Shown piece by piece: positions 33,782-43,985 of a DNA stretch of 64,000 nucleotides (the first letter of the stretch is position 1; each line of letters opens with the position of its first letter). Made by a program: the position numbers and the translations under genes. The notes beneath the pieces are model-generated. The model saw nothing but the letters and a program-made list of their open reading frames with translations, was not told the DNA's origin and searched no databases. This DNA is from Spisula solida (lineage: Eukaryota > Mollusca > Bivalvia > Venerida > Mactridae): assembly GCA_947247005.1 (NCBI GenBank), contig OX365948.1, positions 42,722,601 to 42,786,600 of the forward strand. The letters run 5' to 3'.

Positions 33782-34242
33782 TCGCATATTGGTGTATTGC
33801 AAAATTAAAATACAATTTTCAAATATTTGCGTAATTTTTGTATAGTTGCCAGTATATCCCATAAACAACCAAATTGATATCTAAAATAACTTGCGAAACT
33901 TTGGCATTTTGTACGTTGTAGTTATTTAGTATTTTTACATCAAATAAAAAAATGTTATAGGGTATTAATACCCTATATAATTAACACCACTATTACTTAA
34001 ATTGCCTGAAATTTGGTCGCATTGGATGAAAACAAATCGAAAAATGAACCACATAATTACATAATTCACAAAGTTTGTTTGAAGGAAACTTAGCGTTTTT
34101 TTTCTATAAAAAAATACTCAGTGGGCGATATCGAGAGTGGTTAAAGTTGCTTATTTGCACAAAATCTTTCATAAAGCAACCGTCAGTAGCTTTCTCTTAC
34201 ATCACGATATACAAAACATTTAGCCAATTCTGTGAGGCACCT
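33782..34242 (-). mobile_element. 461-bp MITE in TTAA site, copy 2 (inverted)
   Basis: Reverse-oriented sister of 24799-25342. The ends read AGGGACTGCCTCGC and GTGAGGCACCT, and the right flank is TTAA (34243-34246); the left flank is TGAA, one base off. Much of the interior aligns, including CTCAGTGGGCGATATCGAGA. It also carries a perfect 22-bp palindrome TATAGGGTATTAATACCCTA(TA) at 33956-33977. About 80 bp of the left half of copy 1 is missing or reduced here. Confidence 0.85.
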
Positions 34243-34492
34243 TTAATGCACATAAGAAATATATATGCAGTGAATTTCGTACCCATCAAGTAAATTATGA
34301 CTAGTGTTATCTTCGCACAGCACATTCGATTGGTGAACTTAAATTTAATAACTAAACAAGAGCCAAAATGTCACAAAATACGCCCGTCTCGGGGCATGGT
34401 GAGTCTCAGGGCAAAATAAAAAAAAAAAAAGTAAAAAAGTAAAAAAATATAAAACAAATATATATAAAAATATATATATATATATATTTACA

Positions 34493-34780
34493 TGTAATCG
34501 AATTTGGCCTAGATATTATGCCCATAAGCATTGTCACAAAGTTTGAAGATGATCGAATGAAAACTGTTTGCGTTAGAGCACATACAAGGCCTATTTCATA
34601 CTTATTTGGTAATTAAAGGCCCAAAGCCAAATAAGGTCTTGGCCGATTTGGCCTATAATCGAACCTGTTTGCGTTAGAGCACAGACAAGACCAATTTCAT
34701 ACTTATTTGGTAATTAAAGGCCCATAACCAAATAAGGCCTAAGCCGATTTTGCCTATAATCGAACTTGGCCTAGATATTA
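34493..34780 (+). repeat. ~165-bp tandem units, left block
   Basis: Nearly two units of the element-internal repeat (TTGGCCTAGATATTATGCCC, AAGTTTGAAGATGATCG, GTAATTAAAGGCCC). The last unit stops at ATATTA, where the 2.8-kb insertion begins; the reading resumes at 37590 with CCCATAAGCATTG. Confidence 0.8.
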
Positions 34781-35243
34781 TAGTCGGGAGTCCATACGGA
34801 GAAAATATGACGAGCCATGGCATCGGAGAGTAGAATGTGGCATCCATGCTATATGTTATCTTTGATATGTGTGCAATCTGAAACGGCCGGATGCCATCCG
34901 TGATTTTGCCTCGTTTTCTCAGAATTAGGTCAAAGGTCAAATGAGTGCATTTTTTATATATCTCCCTCGAAATATCATTTTCAGCAAACGTGTGCCCTTA
35001 AATCATTGAGAAGGTAAGTGTCAAGTTAACATATCAATAGCTGAGTATCTCACCATTTAATAAGAATCATTTAGGCTTTCAAATAGCAAAAATGACGACA
35101 TTATAACAAATAGAGGGTTCACACACGTCGAATTTTTTTGAAAAATATTGCTAATTTTAGGTGTTCTCATCAATATTCATGAGTATACAAATGCATGAAT
35201 TAATAAAAAGTTATTTTTATTTATAGCCCAGTGCATTAGCTTC

Positions 35244-35300
35244 ATTTTGATACCATTTGTAAAATTTTTCGGTCAAAAATTTTACAAATGGTATCAAAAT
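35244..35300. repeat. Perfect 26-bp stem, 5-nt loop
   Basis: The arm starting ATTTTGATACCATTTGTAAA (35244-35269) is repeated exactly inverted at 35275-35300 around CGGTC. It lies exactly where the AT-rich element interior meets the CCCGA-type repeat. The related block near 37336 has only one arm, so the second arm arose locally, probably by a template switch. Confidence 0.9.
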
Positions 35301-35640
35301 TGTAATCCCGAGACCGAGAATGTGTCCCAAATATCACTGGGATGCCTAGCGCATAAGTTAACATGGTAACTGGTATTCCCGAGTCTCTGGTGCGCTTCTG
35401 GGATGCCTTCCCGGGTTATTCCCGACATGACAGCGCGAATACATCGTGTAAAAATATGCATGCATTGAATTTCCCTGACGTATGTACATGTACTCGCGTT
35501 TTCACAAGATGTCTCCAGATTCCCCAAAACATTCATGAAGCTTACCCGAGACACCGGATGCATTCTCTGAGATAAATGGGATCATAGACGCCTGCTAAGC
35601 TCTTAAATCCATCGGAAGTACATCCCCGAGGAAGAGGAAT
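35301..35640 (-). repeat. CCCGA-type repeat inside nested element
   Basis: ATCCCGAGACCGAG, GGGATGCCTTCCCGGGTTATTCCCGA and GATGCATTCTCTGAGATA resemble the text of 26385-26885. It extends weakly to about 35800 (CCTCCCAAATCCATATTGGGAGTTCATCCCC). Open frames here (for example a TTG-started one at 35640-35948) have no recognised motif. Confidence 0.6.
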
Positions 35641-37589
35641 TGACGCATAACGTCTCGAGTTTTTGCAATGCACCCCGATACTCCTTGATCATCATGATTC
35701 CTCCTGATGTCACAACTTGTCTGATGACCTCCCATATACTTCCCCTAGACCACGAGCAACCTGTTTACGATGCCTCCCAAATCCATATTGGGAGTTCATC
35801 CCCTAGACAAAGACATACGCAGTGGGAAATGTATATGCTTCAAGCGTCTCAATTGATACCTCGTGGCATTAAGAGACCGAGAACAAGACTGAAAACCGCA
35901 AGGCGAAGAACAGTAGAGGCCGAACCTGAAGAAAAACGGAATCAATGAAGAGAACTGAATAATAAATAAGTAAGGCATCCTTCGCTTGAAGCACCCAAAG
36001 CATAAAATGACCCTCACATAGTTTGATGACATTTGGCAAACGTCGCGTCTTTTCGTTGTCTTCTGTACATTGTGGTAGCTTTCTCTTACAACAAGCTCGT
36101 TCTTTCTTAGTAACGTCTCTGACTTTGTTCGCAAACTAAAGGAAAGTAACTTAGCGAGTATCGACTTCGATTTAACTCATTAGGAAGATATAATCGTTTG
36201 ATTGTGGCATGGGTATACTAGTATCAGGACCAGATATAATTCGACGCATCGGGAGACTTTTTCTATATCGTTTGAATCCAAGTTGTGTAGTCTTTATTGA
36301 TAAGCTTATGATTTGTAAAGTCACAATAGAAACGTTCAAAAAGGAAATTACTCATATGTGCATACTATACCGTCCTTATCATCGTTACTTACTACAATCA
36401 TATTGCTACTGATTAAAATAGCAACAAACTGTATCAACTAAGGCTTTATAAACATTGTGAAAGTACGGACAAGTCAGGGTACGAAAGAAATGAACTGCAA
36501 TTGGCTAAGAATAACGTTTTCTTGTTCTCCGATACGACTCTATACATGCAACTAAAAGAACATACGTATACCCCATGTACCCGGTAGTTAGTTAAAATAT
36601 ACCAACTTATTAATTAAGAGGTTAATATACCAGGCGACATTTTACGTTGACGGCACTACATGTTTTCTTTGATTGGAATTGGTATAATTTGTATAATAAC
36701 GGTAGAAACTACTGTAGTTTGCCGATGATTATAAGAATAAATTATACAGTTCTACATGTCATGTACACACATATATTGTGTAATGAGACATATGTGTTGC
36801 ATTTTGTATAATTATTAAAAGGCACTGCTTGTTTATCACTCAGATATAGATCCTTATTTGGACGCTATTTGTCATACATGTTTAATACATTATCAATATT
36901 CATAAATATGCAAATGAGTTAATTAGCATAATATTTAAGTAAGTTAAAATCAATTTCCACGAATAAATCATATTTTGATATAAGGAATATGTTTAATGAG
37001 TGTTTAATGTTGATTCTGACTGTATTGGGATTTTTACGTTCTGTTTTAAATTTACCCCCACCCACCTTTGGCGGTTATTCTCGATGGAATTAAATTATAT
37101 TTAGCTATAAAAATATACATTTAACGAAAGCCCTATGTCTTCACATGATTTTGGCACAATTCGGATCTTTAAATAATAGAAATTAGGAAGATATGGCATA
37201 TATTTGTCAACTATACTAGTAGATTTTTAACGAAAATTTACAAATTTTTGACTTCTTCATTAATATTCATGAGTATGCAAATGTGATAATTTGCAAAAAT
37301 TATTGCAAATGATGAACCAATTCATTAGCTTCATTTTGATACCATTTTGACCATTCTACCTGTAGAATTGACCAAGATATGGTGCAATTTCAAGTTGATG
37401 TATGCTATATGCACTTAATTAACCTTTGACCTCATTTATGATTTTCAGAGAGGGTTTTGCGCGTGGCATCCACCCAAACCATATACAACTGGTATTGGGC
37501 AATTCAAATATGGTATTGAAACACTTCTACAAAAAAATGCCATGGACCATGAAAAATAAGCGACTTTTGTGCTGATGGACTCCCAACTA

Positions 37590-37990
37590 CCCATAAGCAT
37601 TGTCACAAAGTTTGAAGACGATCGGATGAAAACTGTTCGCGTTAGAGCACAGACAATGCCAATTTCATACTTATTTGGTAATTAAAGGCCGATAACCAAA
37701 TAAGGCCTAGGCCGATTAGGCCCATGATCGAACTTGGCCTAGATATCATGGCCATAAGCATTGTCACAAAGTTTGAAGACCATCATATGAAAACTGTTTG
37801 CGTTAGAGCACAGACAAAGCCAATTTCATACTTATTTGGTAATTAAAGGCCCATAACCAAATAAGGCCTAGGCCGATTTGACCCATAATCGAATTTGGCC
37901 TAGATATCATGGCCATAAGCATTGTCACAAAGTTTGAAGACGATCGGATGAAAACTCTGAGCGCTAGAATACAGACAAACTGCTGGACGC
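37590..37990 (+). repeat. ~165-bp tandem units, right block
   Basis: At least two further units with CCATAAGCATTGTCACAAAG at 37592, 37752 and 37912, a period of 160 bp. They continue the left block at 34493-34780 across the inserted element. Confidence 0.85.
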
Positions 37991-38229
37991 CGCCGCCCGC
38001 CAAGGGTGTCCCATAATACGTCCCGTTTTTCAAACGGGCGTATAAAAATAAAACAAACAAATACACTAACAAAAAGAATGCATATTCTAACACAACCAGC
38101 AGTTTCACCTTAATACATGTAAACATATAGGAAACCGCATGCATTACCGTTCAAACACAGTTACGTAAATACATGTAACCCTATAGAGTTCCGAGGATGA
38201 AAATAGTGTAATGGTTGCTTCTTAGAATC

Positions 38230-38384
38230 GAAATAATGAATACGTACCTATGTTTTATCTATAATAAAGCACAATCACTTGTTCGGATGCGTACATTCGC
38301 TATGCACTCGTGATTTAATTACTACGCATTCGAACTCGAGACTGTGCTTTTCTACGATGAAAACAGGTACAGATTACTTATTTC
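38230..38384. mobile_element. Foldback element, GGATGCG family (A copy)
   Basis: Arms of about 60 bp: left GAAATAATGAATACGTACC through GTTCGGATGCGTA, right TACGCATTCGAACTCGAG through TATTTC, around a short AT centre. Direct counterpart of 50667-50820 in copy B. Same plan as the element at 47011 and the single arm at 4432. Confidence 0.8.
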
Positions 38385-38616
38385 TTAAACAAAACAAAAG
38401 TAATGACGCGGTGAATACTTTAGGGTAAATTATTGTTTCATTCAACGCGACAAAAACAATCTTCTGGGTGTAAGTTACAACAGATGGAACAATACTATTA
38501 ATTACTCTAAGCAATAATTTTTCGCAAATCATACCATCGCTTTATTCCGCAGACTTCTGGTATGTTTTGCGACTCATGTTAAGTTATAGCCGAGTTGGCA
38601 AAATATAATCACTCTA

Positions 38617-39638
38617 CGAGGGTCGTTCATTTAATACCCGGACAATCGCCATAGCGCTTGATTGACACATGCAATTGTAATAATTTTTCGTTTGATGAGA
38701 CTTATTCACCAGCTTGATTGTTTGACAAAACGTGGTATAATTTCATCCAACCGAACACAAACTGTGGTTACTATAGTAACACAACTAAGGGCTACCCGGC
38801 CCAGCCCAAGTTTTTAGTGAAATGTACAGTGTTGATACATGTATGGCAGGGAGCGTGGTATATTTGCCTATTTTCAACGGAAAACATCATATAACGTAAT
38901 GTCTACATCTACGTTATGTTATGCAACGTTTAATGTCATTTTTGTACTGTTACTGCGCGTGAAGCGATGTTTGGTGACAACGCGCGTGTTTTCGTTAATA
39001 TCGCAATGAAATTGAATTTGTTTGGAAAAAAAACGGATTATACGTATTACAATTTTATGTATTAGTCACACACCTGTAAAACTAAAGAATCCATTTTAGA
39101 GAAGCCTTTTGGGAATATTCGTATAGGTGGATTTCTGCTTATAAATGGTTCTATGATGACAAGAATCACCCCGAGATGATCCGAGGCCAGGTCAATCTAA
39201 CGCCAGAAACAGGAAAGTGTGTTCGGTTAAACGCTTGTTGGCGGTAAAAACTACTTGAAGAATAACTACCTTTGTAATTACGGAATCATGCGAATGACCG
39301 TGGATACAGCATTTAACATCACTACCAAACATCTTGAAATTGTAAATTTGTGTGCTCGCGTGACTTTATGGCTCCAAAACGATGATCAAAAATAGAGAAA
39401 AAGTTTCGCGTTTTAGGAGCGAAAATGGCGTAACGTCAAAATATTTTGACGTCGACTTGGGCCGACTCGCGTTACATGACCTTATTAAAACACTAATATT
39501 ATGTAAACCCTTCATCGTAACTAGTTGATATTTCGTAAGTGTATCGAGTGTGAATTTATTCTTATAAATTTTCATCAATATCAGTCCATTAGTTTTCCAG
39601 CAATATCGTTCGTCCGGGTATGAAATGAACGACCCTCG
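38617..39638 (+). mobile_element. Internally deleted mariner transposon
   Basis: Terminal inverted repeats of 27 bp with one mismatch (CGAGGGTCGTTCATTT at each end) are flanked by TA (38615-38616, 39639-39640). Copy B has the unoccupied site with a single TA at the matching point (TCTCTATAACTAGACAC near 51050). At 1022 bp it is shorter than a typical ~1.3-kb mariner. The interior holds a decayed transposase. Confidence 0.95.
39100..39610 (+). pseudogene. Mariner transposase pseudogene
   Basis: Fragments in shifting frames: SAYKWFYDDKNH (about 39134-39169) resembles the N-terminal DNA-binding part of mariner transposase. HLEIVNLCARVTLWLQNDDQ (39330-39389) matches the conserved region following the second helix-turn-helix, normally H-L-x-M-x-x-V-x-A-R-W-V-P. 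FRKCIECE (near 39530) matches the C-terminal W-x-K-C-I-x motif. The catalytic D,D34D region is missing or unrecognisable, and there are several stops, so no active enzyme can be made. Family assignment relies on these motifs together with the TIRs and TA site. Confidence 0.7.
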
Positions 39639-39799
39639 TATAACAAGACACTCAGTTGCAGCAAATTCTTAGACCAAAGGGATTTGCCTGGGTAAACATT
39701 TCTTAGATAACTGGAAATATGACACTTGTTATCAAATGGCGGACATTAACAGACCATTTTGACAATATAATTGTATTATTTGTTTGCTTTTGACAGAGA

Positions 39800-40125
39800 C
39801 TGTCGGAGTACATGGCCATTTGGTTTTATCCCTGACTAATTGGCAAATAGCCTCTGGCTTTGATGGAAGAGACTCAAATTGTGTGTGTTACAAGGAATCC
39901 GTGCGTGCTGTCCTAGCTGTTTCCAAATAAGACTCCTTGACTCATTAACGTGCACCGTGTAGCACCGATGCACGCGAGAATACCTGTGGGTTTCCAACCA
40001 GTTAATTTCTAGTTTGGTGTGAAAAACTGAAAAGCGTTTCTGAAATGTCCAGTTCCTGGTCGAGATTCGAACCAGGACAAGGTATTGATTGTTTTGAGCG
40101 TTAACCACTCTGTAACCGTCTCACC
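39800..40125 (-). mobile_element. tRNA-derived SINE, A copy
   Basis: On the minus strand from 40125, GGTGAGACGG, GAGTGGTTAACGCTC and, 40 bp on, GGTTCGAATCTCG give a tRNA-like head of the Leu/Ser type with A and B boxes. The body continues with ACTGAAAAGCG-complement text, CGCGTGCATCGGTGCTACAC and GGTGCACGTTAA, to about 39800. The same element is at 51195-51532 in copy B but not in C, so it inserted between the C split and the A/B duplication. Confidence 0.75.
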
Positions 40126-43100
40126 AAAGTTATGACATGAAATTGTATAAGTTTTGTACCAATTGCCAAGTCCAAACTTGTGTATAACCTAGGTCCTATT
40201 TAGCTATGTTGGCAGAGTAATGGAAAATAATATAGAAACAGGATCTCTGTTAGACGGAAAGCAGTTTACTCTACAAAAAATTTCATTAACATCTTCCTTG
40301 CCAATTTCTCCCACATAATGACGATATAGCAAATTTAATTACAGCTGTTATAGAATTAACCTTTCGGAATATTGAAGACTAACTGTATTGGTAGGCGACA
40401 TTTTAGGGGTTTCATACATACACTCGAGGAGAGTATTAGGCTTAAATGCAAGATCCATAATTTGCTTGTTTGTGACCTAGATGCTTAGTGTTGTTGACGC
40501 TTTAGAATAACAGAACACTGAGAGAGAGACATCCATTAATGGTGATCAATACTGAAACGTACATACAACACTACATCGAGATGTACCTTACGAAATAAAA
40601 CTACCAAAGCGAATTTGGTCTATCGACACTTCATTTAACATAACAACTGGAAACCTGGAAACTTACATTCACCTACCAGAGACCGAGAGAAAGATATGTA
40701 TTGGTAATTTAACAATTCCAAAATGCGATTATTAAATACTGTAGTGGATCTACAGGTGACTCGAAGCAATACAGAAACAAAGGCGGCAGCGTCTAGCCAC
40801 CAATGCACGAAACAGACACAGAACGTACCTACCACATCCCCAAAATGGATATTTCAAGTAGGTCAATATAATGCATCTCCCAACAAATGACACACGGCAT
40901 GCTTTCTTAAATTTGCATAATTATGTCCATAAATGGAGTAATTGCGTATGATTAAAATTCTGAAATGACATGTTTATGTTGTTAAATCTAATCATATAAA
41001 TAATTATTACAGCACCTTACTTATATAAATTAAATATGGATAGCAACAAGTGATAGTACATTGTACATAAATGTTCGTTTGTCAATGGCTCTTCCATTAC
41101 CCATCGGTTCACTCTATCATTTTACGAGCATGCCATAAAGGAAGAATTGGTTCAGTGTAACATAATCATATTTTCAATATTTCCGATCTTAGCGAGTATC
41201 TACATTTTGTATTGTATCTAAAGTATGCATCCTTTGTTCCAAGCACGGATATGTTCTGCTTGATGGCTTATCCATTACCGTCCTACTGGTTTCATTTATC
41301 AGGATGCTTTAGTCGATTATCTAATATAAAACCTTAATATTGCTCAAGCTGTTTCGATTTAAAACTACGAATAGCGTCGACAATCAATGCTGCATGTATA
41401 ACTAATGGGTTCACGACTGGTTTCTCAAACAGAGTAATCGACTGTTATATGTGAATACAAACCAAAAGAACAAAAATGCGTCCAATCTATCATCATAGTG
41501 TTAATGGTATTCATTTCCCGCATTTAATCATTACCATACCAAAAGAAAAGAAGTTCACGCACTCTGTATGGAATTGGTAATTCTGATTTCAAAGAACACC
41601 AGTGGTTTTCCTTAATGAGTGTATTTTCGTGGGTAAACGTTTTAACACGATTTTCTTCAGAATAAGAAGGAGAAGGTACTCATCTAACGAACTTATGTAA
41701 GACTACAGAGTAAATCACTTCACCGATCTTCGCATGAAAAAACCACTAAATTTCGATTAACATCAACGACATCAAATTCTTATACAAAATTGTGCTTCAA
41801 CAAACTTAATTTGCTAGATAAGAAACTTGGTTACCACTTTCAGTAGTACGAAAGCGTAGTATATATTTGAAACCCTTAACCATAACAAAACGCGTGATAA
41901 CAAGTACTTCGAATGCAGCTTGGCGAAACCATTTACTATGATTTCGAATTATTTTCTAATTGGGTTCTGGCGCATGGGTTATGTTATATCTTGTCCACGC
42001 CAAACATGCCTCTAGAACCCATAATTTCTCATAGTGGGCTTGTAACAAGTTTTTTGTATCGCATTAGCACTAAATGATTACTGTAGATTATTACGCAATT
42101 ATGAAGTCGTTATTAAGCTATGTCCGCCAGAACAGTAAATTACCGCTAATAAGATCCGATAATGAATTGTGTAAATAATAATCAATTACTCGGTGATTAA
42201 ATGTTGTGAAATAGTTGAAACTATTTTCTTAATACGCACGTCGATCCCGATGATACATTTTGTGCGTATTCATATTTAAACAAGCTTCGTATCAATTCAT
42301 ATCTGACATTTATTGCTTAAATATAAATATAATTTTTTTTTGTAGAATTGATGCTTAATGACTCAAAAGGTTCTCTTTGTCCTTCAACAACATCTTCCAG
42401 AATATAATTCAAATATCCAGGCAAGAGTAAACACAACTTTGCCTGCATACTTTAATGCCAACTTCAAACTTTAATTTGTATTGATCAATAACGTTACAAG
42501 ACTGTCGCGAACCTAGATTACATGTACAACTGATATAACTAAAGCCCTCACGAACCAGAGCATTTGCGTCATAAAATGGAGACAACATTATTGACGAGAC
42601 AATAAAATAGGGAATTGAATGAGCAAATAGTTAACCGTCTGAGGTGATCGCCCTCCATCATTAAAGTCAAACATCTTTTTATCAGAATAGATGACTACAT
42701 TAATTTGTAATCGATGTCAATTAATTCTGTTAAAATCAGCTTTGAAACGATGAAATGAATATGAAACTTCAAAACCGGGGGTAATATGTATTAAAATAAA
42801 TCTTCTTTCTATTGCAAACATACTTTCTATTACTCACTTGTAATATACATGTACTTAATAAATTCCTATGAAGACGTATAAAAGACACAGTGTCGAACTA
42901 CGGTACTAAATTAATACATGTATATGTACTGCAACCACACTCCAAACACAACAACTAGTGTATTTTTCATCATTTCTCCCCTATTAATGAAGGGATTTTA
43001 CTAAAATTTAGCATATTTCGAGTTAAATTTCCTATTTAAGTATTCATGAATTGTAATCAAAATGGATCAATGGTATATAAAATGAAAATATGTACAAATA

Positions 43101-43219
43101 ATAATGATAACTGTAAGGTGAAAAGTCACAAAAATCATCATCAACCATGTAAAATATTAACATGGTAAAAACTCCCAGTTTGTAAGAACAAACATAAAGT
43201 GATCGCAGGATAAGAGCTC

Positions 43220-43678
43220 ATATCAAGAGCAAAGACGATTGTTCTCCTCCTGGAGCTGACAGTGCCATGGGAAGAAAGAATGGAAGAAGCTAACGAAAGA
43301 AATAAGGCCAAATACCAACCGTGATTAGACGAGTACCGACAGCGAGGATGGAAGACCTGGAACCTCCCTGTCGAGGTTGGCAGTCGGGGCTACGCGGGGC
43401 AGTCACTCTGGAAAGCCTACAGCATACTCGGTATCACATTCATGGCGAGGAGACGGGCAATAGCAGACGTATGTCGGCAATCAGAAGCAGCCTCTCAATG
43501 GTAATGGTAAAAGAGAGAACAGCGATGGCAGCTAGCTAGGTTCTAGCCGAGATCTGATCAACTTCAACCGGCGCACCTCTGGAGGACGTCGTGGACATCG
43601 CCGAAACTTCCAGTGATAGAGGACCCACCTGATGAGGAATCTAGCTGCAGCGGATACACACGTTGTTTAAAGGTAAAC
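43220..43678 (+). pseudogene. Non-LTR retrotransposon ORF 3' fragment
   Basis: Present in A and absent from B, where GAGCTC joins GGTCCTG directly. The frame from 43232 reads KTIVLLLELTVPWEERMEEA, a stop, then EYRQRGWKTWNLPVEVGSRG and AGQSLWKAYSILGI, RRRAIADVCRQSEAASQW, two further stops and KREQRWQLA. From memory, the L-E-L-T-V-P-W-E, R-x-x-G-W and V-E-V-G-x-R-G order is a widespread C-terminal domain of retrotransposon polyproteins, possibly the restriction-like endonuclease part. It is locally GC-rich. At least three stops: dead, 5'-truncated, no target duplication seen. Confidence 0.65.
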
Positions 43679-43715
43679 GGTCCTATGTTCTGGATCAGTA
43701 TCTCGTTTATAAGTA

Positions 43716-43985
43716 GGGAGCGGTGGCCTAGAGGAAGGGCGCGAGCCTCGGGATCGAGAGGCCCCGGGATCAACCCCCGCCTGGACCATTGCTTAATTTT
43801 TCTGAGCAAGAATAACCCACATGCTTAACTCGACATAGGTGTGTATTGATACCTGTAAGGGCTGTGTCTGAATATGTTCAATAGTCTTGGGCATCGCAAA
43901 TCGATGTTGGCTGCCCACCCACCAGGAGAGAAGTAGTCTCCCTGTGGAGCAGGTTTCCATAGGTAGCCCAATGACCATGGGAAGT
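43716..43985 (+). mobile_element. tRNA-derived SINE
   Basis: The head GGAGCGGTGGCCTAGAGGAA, then CCTCGGGATCGAGAGG and CCCCGGGATCAACCCCCGCC, TGGACCA is an almost complete tRNA shape with box A, a paired anticodon-like arm and a modified box B (GGGATCAACCC). The body follows with GCAAGAATAACCCACATGC, TTGATACCTGTAAGG and CAATGACCATGG. In copy B the head GATAGCGGTGGTCTAGAGGA (55241) is kept but joined directly to CCATGGAAAG, so about 220 bp of body was deleted there. Confidence 0.85.

Larger units (their letters stand above)
34781..37589. mobile_element. 2.8-kb TIR element nested in tandem repeats
   Basis: Terminal inverted repeats TAGTCGGGAGTCCAT (34781) and the complement of TAGTTGGGAGTCCAT (ending 37589) differ at one base. 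Similarity continues inward with gaps, for example CCATGGCAT, GGATGCCA and AGGTCAAAGGT on both sides. The interior holds two direct copies of a block with ATTCATGAGTAT(A/G)CAAATG and TTAGCTTCATTTTGATACCA (35175-35260 and 37265-37345), and a CCCGA-type repeat (35300-35640). No transposase frame is evident. Confidence 0.75.
34378..38043. mobile_element. TIR element with internal tandem repeats
   Basis: Short inverted ends ATACGCCCGT (34378-34387) and ACGGGCGTAT (38034-38043) bound the unit. A (A)n and (AT)n tract lies at 34416-34492. It is followed by ~165-bp tandem units with GGCCTAGATATTATG, CATAAGCATTGTCACAAAGT, GATGAAAACTGTTTGCGTTA and CATACTTATTTGGTAATTAA. A proline/arginine-style GC block GGACGCCGCCGCCCGCC precedes the right end. 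The tandem block is split by a separate element at 34781-37589. No transposase was recognised. The end of this element is exactly where duplicated segment A begins. Confidence 0.7.
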
